A stretch of DNA of 64,000 bases from Microbispora bryophytorum (GTDB lineage: Bacteria > Actinomycetota > Actinomycetes > Streptosporangiales > Streptosporangiaceae), in contig NZ_VIRL01000010.1 in assembly GCF_006874465.1 (NCBI RefSeq), positions 186,001 to 250,000 on the forward strand, given 5' to 3'. This document shows positions 56,257 to 64,000 of this stretch, piece by piece. The position numbers were made by a program, and so were the translations under genes. Position 1 is the stretch's first letter, and every line of letters begins with the position of its first letter. The notes beneath the pieces are model-generated. The model was not told the DNA's origin, searched no databases, and saw nothing but the letters and a program-made list of their open reading frames with translations.

Positions 56257-57255
56257 TTACCCCGAGGCCTTCCCGGGCAGGCGCACCCAGGCGGGGGACT
56301 CCTCCCCCGGCGCGTACGCGGAGCCGAGGCGCTTGCCCACCACACCGGGCAGGCCCTGCTCGGCCGCCGCCCGCCGCACCGCGTCCACCTCACCCGGCCA
56401 GGACGGCGCCGTCTGCCAGCGCGGCCCGTCGACCGCGAGGCCCTCCAGACCCAGCCGGCGCCGCTCGAACGGCTCGTCCAGCAACGACCGGCCGTCGTCG
56501 TAGAGCAGGTCGTAGGCGACGTAGACGGCCGCGCCCGCGAACGTGACGACCTCGCCGTCGAGCACGGCGGCCCTGCTGCCGAACGCCTCGGCCAGCGGGC
56601 GCAGCCAGCGGTGCTCCCCGGTGACGTCCGCGCCGCCCGCGTCGCGCAGGGTGAGCCTGCCGCCCTCCACGTACGCGAGCGCCCGCGCGCCGCCCCACCA
56701 GAACTCCCAGGCGTACGCCTCCGGGTCGCGCGGCACGCGGGCGCGGGTGACCGGCGTCATCGGCGCGAGCGAGGCGGGCGGGGGCTCCCACCGCCCGCTG
56801 GGCGGATCCATCCGGTGGATCATCCAGTTGCGGCCCCGGGTCCGGAACAGCACGTAGCGGCCCGCGACCCGGGAGCCGGTCAGCACGATCTTGACCTCGC
56901 GGTCGCTCCACTTCTCGGTCGCGTAGTGGCCGCGGTCCCAGATCGTCATCGTGCCGCCGCCGTACTCGCCCTTGGGGATCTCGCCCTCGAACCGGGCGTA
57001 CTCCATGGGGTGGTCCTCGGTGTGGACGGCGAGGTGGTTGGTCGCGGGGTCGGGCGGCAGGCCCTTGGGGATCGCCCAGGAGACCAGCACCCCGCCCCGC
57101 TCCAGGCGCAGGTCCCAGTGCAGGGACCGGGCGTGGTGCTCCTGAATGACGAACGTGTCGTCCTCGCCCCGCGGCAGCGGCCCCTCGGCGGGGACCGGCT
57201 CGCCGGTGCGCGTCGCGTCGCGCTTGGCCCGGTAGGTCTCGAGTTTGTCGGCCAT
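56257..57255 (-). CDS. LigD-type 3'-phosphoesterase fused to a catalytically dead ligase-like domain
   Basis: 332 residues. Residues ~30-150 are the LigD phosphoesterase domain with the HHARSLHWDLRLE catalytic segment and GEIPKGEYGGGTMTIWDRG. Residues ~175-332 align with the ATP-dependent DNA ligase adenylation domain: LDGEVVTFAGAAVYVAYDLL and GVVGKRLGSAYAPGEESPA are recognisable. Motif I (normally E-x-K-x-D-G-x-R) reads EFWWGGAR (184-191), with Trp186 instead of the adenylated Lys and Gly188 instead of Asp. The nucleotidyltransferase activity is thus probably lost; DNA-end processing by the first domain may remain. The ATG at 57255 has AGGACGAG upstream. Confidence 0.85.
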   Translation of the reverse strand: MADKLETYRAKRDATRTGEPVPAEGPLPRGEDDTFVIQEHHARSLHWDLRLERGGVLVSWAIPKGLPPDPATNHLAVHTEDHPMEYARFEGEIPKGEYGGGTMTIWDRGHYATEKWSDREVKIVLTGSRVAGRYVLFRTRGRNWMIHRMDPPSGRWEPPPASLAPMTPVTRARVPRDPEAYAWEFWWGGARALAYVEGGRLTLRDAGGADVTGEHRWLRPLAEAFGSRAAVLDGEVVTFAGAAVYVAYDLLYDDGRSLLDEPFERRRLGLEGLAVDGPRWQTAPSWPGEVDAVRRAAAEQGLPGVVGKRLGSAYAPGEESPAWVRLPGKASG

Positions 57256-57376
57256 CTCACTCGTCCTACCCACGGCGCGACTCCCCGTGGGTGACAAGCG
57301 TGTCACCTTGTAGCGACATGTCCGGTTAAGGACTTCGTGACCACTTGGTGATTGGCAGTCACTATCGTCACCCAGC

Positions 57377-59146
57377 ATGAGTTCAGCGATCAGGTTGACC
57401 GTGGGCGCCGGCGTCGTGGCCCTCGGTCTCCTTCTGCCCGGCACCCCCGCCACAGCGGCCCCGAGCCACACGGTCAAGATCACCATCATGGCCAGCTCCG
57501 ACGTCCACGGAAACGCGCTCAACTGGGACTACTACAAGAACGCGGAGTACGACGACAGCACGCACAACGACGTGGGTCTGGCGAAGATCTCGACGATGGT
57601 GTCGAAGATCAGGGCCGACCGCGGCGCCGACCACACCCTGCTGTTCGACTCCGGTGACACCCTTCAGGGCACGCCTCTGGACTACTACTACGCCAAGGTC
57701 GAGCCGATCACCTCCACGGGCGAGATCCACCCCATGGCGAAGGCCATGAACGCCATCGGGTACGACGCCGTGACGTTGGGCAACCACGAGTTCAACTACG
57801 GCCTGCCGCTGCTCGGCGCGTGGGTCACGCAGATGAAGGCGCCGGTCCTCGGCGCGAACGCCGTCTCCGCCACCACCGGTCAGCCGGCCTACCAGCCGTA
57901 CGTCATCAAGACCATGAAGGTGAAGGGCGAAAAGCCGATCAAGGTGGGCGTGCTCGGCCTCACCAACCCCGGCGTCGCGATCTGGGACAAGGCGAACGTC
58001 GACGGCAAGCTGAGGTTCCTCGACCTCGTCGAGACCGCCAAGAAGTGGGTGCCGGTCATCCGCGGCCTCGGCGCGGACGTGGTCCTGGTCACCGCCCACG
58101 CGGGCGACGACGGCATGTCGTCCTACGGCTCCGACCTGCCGGTGGAGAACGCCGCCGCCATGGTCGCCGAGCAGGTGCCCGGCGTCGACGCCGTCCTCTT
58201 CGGCCACGCGCACAACGAGGTGCCGCAGCGCTTCGTCACCAACAAGGTCACCGGCCAGCAGGTGCTGCTGACCGAGCCCGCCAAGTGGGGCCAGCGCCTC
58301 AGCGTCGTCGACTTCGCCCTCGCCAAAGAGCGCGGGAAGTGGACGGTGACCGGCAAGTCGTCCACGACGCTCAACACCAACACGGTGGCCGAGGACCCGA
58401 AGATCGTCGCGCTCATGAAGGAGTCGCACGACAAGACCGTCGGCTACGTCAACAAGGTCATCGCCCAGTCCGCCCAGGAGCTGTCGGCGGCCGAGTCGCC
58501 GTACAAGGACACGCCGATCCTCGACTACATCCAGAAGGTCCAGACCGACCTCGTCGGCAAGGCCCTCGCCGGCACCGCCGACGCCTCGCTGCCCGTGCTG
58601 TCGATCGCCGCGCCGTTCAGCCGCACCGCCGTGTTCCCGGCCGGGCCGGTCAGCGTCCGCGACATGGCCGGGCTGTACGTCTACGACAACACGCTGCTCG
58701 GCGTCAAGCTGAACGGCGCCCAGATCAAGGACTTCCTTGAGTACTCGGCGAAGTACTTCGCACAGGTCGCCCCGGGCGCGCCGATCGACCTCGCCACGCT
58801 CACGAACGCCGGCGGCATGCCCGACTACAACTACGACCAGCTCTCCGGAGTGACGTACGACATCGACATCTCCAAGCCGGTCGGCCAGCGCATCGTCGGC
58901 CTGTCCTACCAGGGCAAGCCCGTCACCGCCGACCAGCAGTTCGTCGTGGCCATCAACAACTACCGCCAGTCGGGCGGCGGCGGCTTCCCGCACGTCTCGA
59001 CCGCCCCGGTCGTCTACAACGCGCAGGTGGAGATCCGCCAGGCGCTGATCGAGTACGCCGCCGCGAACGGCACCATCGACCCGGCGACGTTCGCCGAGGC
59101 GAACTGGAAGCTCGTCCGCGACGGGGTCCCCGTCTTCGAGAAGTGA
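57377..59146 (+). CDS. secreted bifunctional metallophosphatase/5'-nucleotidase
   Basis: 589 residues. Signal peptide IRLTVGAGVVALGLLLPGTP, cleaved near ATA. Calcineurin-like domain: MASSDVHGNALNW, LLFDSGDTLQGTPLD, VTLGNHEFNYG and AVLFGHAHNEVPQR hold the metal ligands. The C-terminal 5'-nucleotidase domain includes AAPFSRTAVFPAGPVSVRD and NNYRQSGGGGFPH. It hydrolyses nucleotides outside the membrane for phosphate or nucleoside recovery. Ends at an intrinsic terminator. The weak upstream region has repeated GTCAC elements but no convincing PHO box. Confidence 0.95.
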   Translation: MSSAIRLTVGAGVVALGLLLPGTPATAAPSHTVKITIMASSDVHGNALNWDYYKNAEYDDSTHNDVGLAKISTMVSKIRADRGADHTLLFDSGDTLQGTPLDYYYAKVEPITSTGEIHPMAKAMNAIGYDAVTLGNHEFNYGLPLLGAWVTQMKAPVLGANAVSATTGQPAYQPYVIKTMKVKGEKPIKVGVLGLTNPGVAIWDKANVDGKLRFLDLVETAKKWVPVIRGLGADVVLVTAHAGDDGMSSYGSDLPVENAAAMVAEQVPGVDAVLFGHAHNEVPQRFVTNKVTGQQVLLTEPAKWGQRLSVVDFALAKERGKWTVTGKSSTTLNTNTVAEDPKIVALMKESHDKTVGYVNKVIAQSAQELSAAESPYKDTPILDYIQKVQTDLVGKALAGTADASLPVLSIAAPFSRTAVFPAGPVSVRDMAGLYVYDNTLLGVKLNGAQIKDFLEYSAKYFAQVAPGAPIDLATLTNAGGMPDYNYDQLSGVTYDIDISKPVGQRIVGLSYQGKPVTADQQFVVAINNYRQSGGGGFPHVSTAPVVYNAQVEIRQALIEYAAANGTIDPATFAEANWKLVRDGVPVFEK

Positions 59147-59151
59147 CCAGT

Positions 59152-59186
59152 GGGGGTGGTCCGCGTCCCGGGCCACCCCCTTTTTT
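59152..59186 (+). terminator. intrinsic terminator of the 5'-nucleotidase gene
   Basis: GGGGGTGG (59152-59159) pairs with CCACCCCC (59173-59180), followed at once by TTTTTT (59181-59186). It begins 6 bases after the stop codon. The only stem plus U-tract terminator seen in the window. Confidence 0.93.
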
Positions 59187-59284
59187 CTCCTGAGTGGTCG
59201 TACTCAGTCGATCCGGGTGATCCCGCTCATGCCCGCGCGCCGATCCGGCGGCGACACTGACGTGTCCGAACGCCGAGGGAAAGG

Positions 59285-60034
59285 GTGGCCGTGAGCAGAA
59301 GCGGGATCGTCTTTCTCGCGATCGTGTCCACGATCGCGGGGCTTGTCCTGGTCTACGTGGCGGACGTGCCGCTGCCGGTGGTCGTCTCGCTGGGCTTCGG
59401 AGCGCTGTGCCTGCTCTGGCTGATCGTGCTCCTGACGGTGCCGTGGAACCTGTACTTCCAGGCCCATGCCCTGATCCACGAGATACGGGTCAGCCGCGAG
59501 CGCGGGATGGAGGTCTCGCCGGAGCGCGAGACCGAGGCCCTGCGCATCGCGGGGCGCATGCGCCGGGCGGCCGTCGCCGCCCACCTGCTGTCGGCCGCCC
59601 TGCTCGCGGTCGTCGCCTATTTCTCCGGCGAGACCGTCGGCTACTACTTCGCCGTCTTCTACCTGGTCGCCACGCTCTTCAGGCCGACCGGGGCCTGGTT
59701 CTCCCACCTGCGTGACCGCATGACCACGATGCTGGCGGAGGTCCGGTATCCCCGGGAGGACGTCGTCACGCTCGTCGAGCGAGTCACGGCGCTGGAGGGG
59801 CGGGCCGAGGAGTCCGAGGCGCGGGCCGCCGAACTGGCCGGGCGCCTCGACGCCCTCGCCGTGGAGACGCGCGCCGGGTTCCACGCGGCCACGGCGCGCG
59901 CGGACGACCTCGACCGCCGGCTCGACGCCATGGGCAGGACGTTCGAGGGCTCCCTCAGCCGTCTCACCGACAACCAGGAGGTCCTGTCGGGCATCAAGGC
60001 GTTCCTCCGCCTGATCAGATCCGAGACGGCGTAG
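59285..60034 (+). CDS. coiled-coil membrane protein, unknown function
   Basis: 249 residues. Two N-terminal helices (IVFLAIVSTIAGLVLVYVAD and VVVSLGFGALCLLWLIVLL) are followed by a cytoplasmic helical segment, then two more (VAAHLLSAALLAVVAYFSG and YYFAVFYLVATLF). Residues ~150-245 are a coiled coil (heptads of Ala/Leu/Val with Glu/Arg). The GTG at 59285 has GAGGGAAAG upstream; GTG at 59291 is possible. No family assignment is made; similar proteins occur in actinomycetes as hypothetical proteins. Confidence 0.75.
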   Translation: MAVSRSGIVFLAIVSTIAGLVLVYVADVPLPVVVSLGFGALCLLWLIVLLTVPWNLYFQAHALIHEIRVSRERGMEVSPERETEALRIAGRMRRAAVAAHLLSAALLAVVAYFSGETVGYYFAVFYLVATLFRPTGAWFSHLRDRMTTMLAEVRYPREDVVTLVERVTALEGRAEESEARAAELAGRLDALAVETRAGFHAATARADDLDRRLDAMGRTFEGSLSRLTDNQEVLSGIKAFLRLIRSETA

Positions 60035-60209
60035 TCCGCGAGCTTCCCCACTGCTCGTGGGCGCGGTGGCCGGGTCCGCCGCGGTAGGCGGTCCCGGCTC
60101 TCAGCAGCGTAAAACCGGAAATTCCCGATTTTGTGGACGGTCCCGTCAGTGCCCGATACCCTCTGCCGGGTCAAGATTGTCAGATCTTCAACAACAGGGC
60201 GGGAACGGC

Positions 60210-61388
60210 GTGGCACGCTCGTGGAGGGAGCTTCCCACGGGCCGGGTCGTGTATCTGCACGGCGACCCGGACGCCGTCGCACTTGCGGTCGACCCCCTGC
60301 CCGACGACGCGCCCGCGCTGGTCACCTACGTCCCCCGCCCGGCCGGCACCCCTGCCGCCACCGGAACCACTGGGGCCGGCACCACCGGCGCCGGCACCCC
60401 GGCGGCCGTGGTCGCCGACGTGCTGAGGGAGCTGGAGTCCGCCGCTCTCGCGATGTTCCCCGCCTGGCTGCCCGGGGCGGACGGCATCACCGGATCCGGC
60501 GGCGCGGCCGTCGCCGCCGTCCGCGCCCTCGCCCTGCGCACCGGCTCCGCCACCGGGCACTTCGGGCCCTTCCTCGCCCATCTCGCCGAACGGGCCCTGC
60601 GCGAGCGGGCCGCCCCGGGCGAGGTCAGGCGCGGGGTCGTGGCCGGAGGCCGTACGGCGGGCCGGGCCGGGACGTTCCCGCCCGAGATCCGCGCCGCCGG
60701 GCTGGCCCGGGTGCTCCGCTCGGGCTACCGGCGGCCGGAGGCCGCGATCCTCGTACGGGTTCCCTCCGGGCTCTCGCCTGCCTCCGAGGAGGTGCTGGTC
60801 GCGGCGTGCGAGTGGCTGGCTCACCACGGCGGGTTCGGCGTCTGGCTCACCGGGCCGCCGCCGCGCTCCGTCGACCGGATCGAGACCGTGACCGCCCCGA
60901 TTCCCGAAGGGGTGGCGGCGCTCACCCGCGAGATCGCATCCGGCGCCCGCGAGGAGTCCGCCCCGCCTGCACTCGCCTTCCCACCGCTCACCTTCCCACC
61001 GCTCACCTTCCCGCCGCTCGCCGGATCGCCGCACCCGGGCAGCGCCGCCGAGCGGCGGCTGGAGGCGGCGCTGTCGCCGTGCGCCTGGGCGGCGGGCCGA
61101 GAGTGGAACCAGCTCCACGCCTCAGGGCCGCTCAGCAATCCGATCCGCGTCGACCTGCTCTGGCGTGCCGAGCGGTGCGTGGTCGAGATCGACGGCCCCG
61201 AGCACCTGTCGCCACTCCGCCTCGCCGCGGACAGCCGGCGCGACCTGAGCCTGCGCCGGGACGGTTACGCCGTCCGCCACTTCACCAACGAGCAGGTGCT
61301 GGAACGTCTCGGCACCGTGCTCGCCGAGTTGGAGCGCTTCCTCCACCAGTGCCGCAATGGAACGTTCGAAGGGTCACCCCATGCCTGA
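60210..61388 (+). CDS. DUF559/Vsr-like endonuclease-fold protein
   Basis: 392 residues. Residues ~1-285 are unassigned, begin VVYLHGDPDAVALAVDPLPD and contain Thr/Gly and FPPLT repeats. The C-terminal ~100 residues match DUF559 (Vsr/PD-(D/E)XK fold): the catalytic RVDLLWRAERCVVEIDGPEH (D, then E-x-D) followed by DSRRDLSLRRDGYAVRHFTNEQV. It could nick or cleave DNA, but activity is not shown. First of three coupled genes: the next starts eight bases before this stop. GTG at 60210 was chosen from the conserved-looking N-terminus; the ribosome-binding site is weak. Confidence 0.8.
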   Translation: MARSWRELPTGRVVYLHGDPDAVALAVDPLPDDAPALVTYVPRPAGTPAATGTTGAGTTGAGTPAAVVADVLRELESAALAMFPAWLPGADGITGSGGAAVAAVRALALRTGSATGHFGPFLAHLAERALRERAAPGEVRRGVVAGGRTAGRAGTFPPEIRAAGLARVLRSGYRRPEAAILVRVPSGLSPASEEVLVAACEWLAHHGGFGVWLTGPPPRSVDRIETVTAPIPEGVAALTREIASGAREESAPPALAFPPLTFPPLTFPPLAGSPHPGSAAERRLEAALSPCAWAAGREWNQLHASGPLSNPIRVDLLWRAERCVVEIDGPEHLSPLRLAADSRRDLSLRRDGYAVRHFTNEQVLERLGTVLAELERFLHQCRNGTFEGSPHA

Positions 61389-62142
61389 CGCGTCGCTATC
61401 CCAGCGCGAGACCGCCATCCTCCTGCTGCTCATGGCCGAGGCCCGCGAGTTCGCCAACCCGGAACTCAAGGAGCGGTTCGGCTTCGAGATCGGCAAGAAG
61501 GAGCGCGAGCACCTGCAGCAGCTCAAGCTGATCGAGGTCGGGAAGAGAGGCCAGGCGTTCACCTGCACGTTGGCCGACGACGGCTGGGCCAGGGCGGCCG
61601 CGATGTTCCGTGAGGGCATCCCCAAATCCAGCCGTCTTGCGGCACGACTGCTCGAAGCGGTCGTCCGGGCCATGGCCTCCGGCCTCCAGCGGCACATGGA
61701 TCGGAGCGGCGCCCCGCTCGCCGAGATCTTCGGCCAGGAGGACCTCGCCCCGGCGGTCACCGAGTCACGGGGTGCGGAACCGTCCGCCGCGCGGGCTGCG
61801 GCAGAACCGATCGCGCAGTCTCCGGTCGCGGACGTACCCCCGGTCGCGGACGTGCCTCCGGTCGCGGACGTGCCCCCGGACGCGGACGTCGAGACGTTGA
61901 TCCGCAAGGCGTACGCACAGCTCGCCGACAAGCCGAACGCCTGGGTCAGCCTGACCCGGCTGCGTCCCCTCCTGGGCGACGCCTCCAGGAACGAGGTCGA
62001 CACCGTCCTCCGTCACATGATCGGCCTTCCGGACGTTCGCCTGGTGCCCGAGTCCAACCAGAAGATGCTCACCGACGAGGACAGGGGCGCGGCTGTCGTG
62101 ATCGGGGACCAGGCCAAGCACCTCATCCTGATCGGAGCATGA
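61381..62142 (+). CDS. winged-helix-like protein of the nuclease-ATPase operon
   Basis: 253 residues. The N-terminal ~75 residues look like a winged helix (SLSQRETAILLLLMAEAREF, then LKERFGFEIGKKEREHLQQL and GQAFTCTLADDGWARAA). A helical segment and a VADVPP repeat linker (61835-61890) lead to a C-terminal wHTH-like part (ETLIRKAYAQLADKPNAWVS, then LTRLRPLLGDASRNEVDTVL). It overlaps the upstream gene by 8 bases and the downstream ATPase in ATGA, so all three are translationally coupled. The likely role is DNA binding or bridging nuclease and ATPase (inference). Confidence 0.75.
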   Translation: MPDASLSQRETAILLLLMAEAREFANPELKERFGFEIGKKEREHLQQLKLIEVGKRGQAFTCTLADDGWARAAAMFREGIPKSSRLAARLLEAVVRAMASGLQRHMDRSGAPLAEIFGQEDLAPAVTESRGAEPSAARAAAEPIAQSPVADVPPVADVPPVADVPPDADVETLIRKAYAQLADKPNAWVSLTRLRPLLGDASRNEVDTVLRHMIGLPDVRLVPESNQKMLTDEDRGAAVVIGDQAKHLILIGA

Positions 62143-64000
62143 TGACGAGCGACGAACTCGACGCCCTTCGGGCCCTGCGGTTCAACTACACGCGGGTCGC
62201 CGACGATGTATGGCGCCCGTTGCCGTTCCATGTCGAGGGGATACACCGGGACGCCGCGCAGGTCATCCTGGACGGCCTGCTGGAGGCGGAGGAGAGCGTC
62301 GCCGCGAGCCCCATCGGCGTCGCGATACAGGGCCAGCGGGGTACGGGCAAAACACATCTCCTTGGCTGGGTCCGCCAGAAGGTACACGAAGAGGACGCCT
62401 ACTTCTTCCTCGTCAGCCTGCTCGACGCGAAGGACTTCTGGGAGAGCGTGCTGCTCTCCATGCTCGACAGCCTCTCCCGGCCGATGGCCGGGGACGGCAG
62501 TCAACTGAGGGAACTCCTGTGGCGTCTCTGCGTGCTCGCCGAGGTGCCCCAGGCGGCACGCGGCCCGATCATCGGCGACGTCCCCCTGTCCCGCGCCGAC
62601 CTGGACGCCTTCATCAACGCCCTGCGTCGATACGACTCGCACGTCGGCCGCGATGTGCAGGACACCGCACGGGCCCTCACCCTGCGCGCCTCGCACGACC
62701 TGGCGGCGCAGGACATCGGCGACGCCTACCTCATCTCGGCGCCGCAGGGTGAGCCAGGCGAGCGCGCGGAGTGGGGGTTCCGGACAGTCGGGAAGACACC
62801 GCAGGAGATCGTCCACGACCTGTCCATGCTTCTCGCGCTGACCGGTCCCTCCGTCATCGCCGTGGACCAGGTCGACACGCTGATCGCCCAGTCCGCGACC
62901 CTCACCGGGGGCGGATCGGCGGAGGACCTCGAGCACCACCGGACGATCGAAAGCGTCGCGGGCGGCCTGATGACCCTTCGCGAGATGACCCGCCGCACGC
63001 TGACAGTCCTGTCCTGCCTCCCCCTCACGTGGACGTTGATCGAAGAACACGCCACGGACACCGTCCAGGACCGCTTCCGGATGACCCTGCCGCTGCGGAC
63101 GATCCCGGACGCGAAGACGGGCCGCGCGCTGGTCGAGAAGCGGTTCGGCGCGCAGTACGGCGCGGCGGGGTTCACGCCGCCGTATCCGACGTGGCCGGTG
63201 AAGCCGGAGGCGTTCGAGGAGGCGCACCAGTACACGCCTCGCCAGTTGCTCATCCGGATCGACAAGCACGTCCGGTCGTGCCTCGCGAGCGGGCAGGTCA
63301 CGGAGCTGGGACGGCTGACCGGCGCACCTTCGAACAAGATCGACCCTAAACCTCGGCCGCGGGATCCGGAACCCGACTTCGGCGAGCTGGACAGGCGGTT
63401 CGCGGAGCTGCGGAAACGGGCGGACGTAGCGGAGGCGCTGGACCCGATCACGGAGGACGCCGTGATGCCGCGCCTGCTGTCGGCCGGGCTGTCCGCCTGG
63501 ATCGCCGAGCAGGGCGAGGACAGGCGGCTTTTCACCCAGGACCCGCCTCCGAGCACGAAGCCGCCCCTGCACGCCCGCCTGCGCCGGACCCTGGACGAGG
63601 AGACGGAGAACGAGGCCCACTGGTGCTTCCGCGCCATCTCGGCATCCCATCACACCGCCGCGCTCAACCGGCTGAAGACCGCGTCCACGGCGGCCGGGCT
63701 CGACGAGCGGATCCCCGCGCGCAGACTGTTCGTGCTCAGGAACCAGAGCTGGGCCAAGGGACCGGTCACCCAGGAGACCCTGGCCGCCTTCGAGCAGGCG
63801 GGCGGCCGGATGCTCCAGATCGAGGAGGACGACCTACGGATCTTCGCGGCGCTCCGTGACCTGGAAGCCGAGAACCGGCCGGACCTCCAGGCGTGGCTCG
63901 TCTCCCGCAAGCCGACGAGCGAAGTGAAGCTGTTCGCCGAAGCGCTGAGCGACGCGGCCGTTCCCCGCGTGTCCGGCACCGCACTGTCCGCCCGGCCAAG
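62139..64000 (+). CDS. large P-loop ATPase (partial), defence- or DNA-processing-like
   Basis: 620 residues visible; the gene runs off the right edge. Walker A is IAIQGQRGTGKTHLLGWV-like (GVAIQGQRGTGKTHLLG in the sequence), Walker B is GPSVIAVDQVDTLI, with a preceding helical region and TVLSCLPLTWTLIE as a sensor-like strand. A C-terminal block reads EAHWCFRAISASHHTAALNR, then RLFVLRNQSWAKGPVTQET, and looks like a small nuclease- or Toprim-like fold but cannot be assigned. The start ATG overlaps the previous stop in ATGA. I do not recognise the system; AAA+/STAND-type ATPases are common in phage-defence operons. Confidence 0.75.
   Translation, partial: MMTSDELDALRALRFNYTRVADDVWRPLPFHVEGIHRDAAQVILDGLLEAEESVAASPIGVAIQGQRGTGKTHLLGWVRQKVHEEDAYFFLVSLLDAKDFWESVLLSMLDSLSRPMAGDGSQLRELLWRLCVLAEVPQAARGPIIGDVPLSRADLDAFINALRRYDSHVGRDVQDTARALTLRASHDLAAQDIGDAYLISAPQGEPGERAEWGFRTVGKTPQEIVHDLSMLLALTGPSVIAVDQVDTLIAQSATLTGGGSAEDLEHHRTIESVAGGLMTLREMTRRTLTVLSCLPLTWTLIEEHATDTVQDRFRMTLPLRTIPDAKTGRALVEKRFGAQYGAAGFTPPYPTWPVKPEAFEEAHQYTPRQLLIRIDKHVRSCLASGQVTELGRLTGAPSNKIDPKPRPRDPEPDFGELDRRFAELRKRADVAEALDPITEDAVMPRLLSAGLSAWIAEQGEDRRLFTQDPPPSTKPPLHARLRRTLDEETENEAHWCFRAISASHHTAALNRLKTASTAAGLDERIPARRLFVLRNQSWAKGPVTQETLAAFEQAGGRMLQIEEDDLRIFAALRDLEAENRPDLQAWLVSRKPTSEVKLFAEALSDAAVPRVSGTALSARP

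Noticed and set aside
57300..57376. PHO-box-like GTCAC repeats before the 5'-nucleotidase gene
   Set aside because: Spacing is irregular (about 9 bases, not 11) and the consensus is poorly met, so not reported as a regulatory site.

Overview
The window is very GC-rich DNA with dense genes, frequent GTG/TTG starts, leaderless promoters, GC-only terminator stems, and families typical of Actinomycetota (S-adenosyl methyltransferases of the PF04672 type, DrrAB-like ABC transporters, a SigR-like sigma factor, a Pls/PosA-type NRPS). A Streptosporangiales or Streptomyces-like soil actinomycete is likely; this is inferred from gene content, since no rRNA or tRNA gene is present. The window starts inside a CapA-like gene and ends inside an ATPase gene.

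Region by region. 1-8.2 kb: CapA-like protein (partial), a methyltransferase, an MMPL exporter divergent from its TetR regulator across two operator copies, a stand-alone LigD-type polymerase domain, and an MFS exporter with a second TetR. 8.2-11.6 kb: a ribbon-helix-helix regulator under four helically phased TGACGTCA-type sites, then a DUF4097 protein and a DrrAB-type exporter. 11.6-16 kb: a methyltransferase, a VOC protein, a His-rich membrane ACT protein, and an aldo/keto reductase divergent from a LysR regulator. 16-21.5 kb: an unusual cluster of a 47-aa CHC-motif protein, a phosphotransferase-like protein (PPDK_N plus swivelling His domain), a sulfotransferase and a degenerate histidine phosphatase, convergent with an inositol-phosphatase-like protein with altered metal-site residues. 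21.7-32.8 kb: acyl-CoA ligase, pcm, isochorismatase-like hydrolase, an nsrR-hmp nitric-oxide module with matching operators, a second PF04672 methyltransferase, a GH1/LacI pair and an AKR/AraC pair. 32.9-38.7 kb: MarR-MFS, then a catabolic operon (acyl-CoA dehydrogenase, SDR, FMN 2-hydroxyacid oxidase) beside a TetR.

38.9-45.2 kb: a Pls/PosA-type membrane NRPS (A-T-membrane-three left-handed-helix domains) followed by a BPL_N amidotransferase-like protein and a secreted M1 metallopeptidase. This looks like a make-and-trim locus for a homopoly(amino acid). 45.5-50.3 kb: a giant hybrid histidine kinase with about 17 HAMP modules. 50.7-57.3 kb: a secreted CBM2-PL11 rhamnogalacturonan lyase, a SnoaL-like protein, a CBS-containing site-2 protease, a 56-aa acidic protein divergent from a SigR-like sigma factor that lacks an adjacent anti-sigma gene, and a LigD-type 3'-phosphoesterase fused to a ligase-like domain that has lost its catalytic lysine. 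57.4-60 kb: a secreted 5'-nucleotidase with a textbook terminator and a coiled-coil membrane protein. 60.2-64 kb: a translationally coupled operon of a DUF559-type nuclease, a winged-helix-like protein and a large P-loop ATPase, which resembles a defence or DNA-processing system but is not one I can name.

The best candidates for something undescribed are the 60.2-64 kb operon, the 16-21.5 kb cluster, the Pls-BPL_N-M1 locus, and the phased operator array at 8.2 kb. Short in-frame tandem repeats recur throughout (10-35 bp units in genes and gene ends, plus 276 bp units in the kinase).
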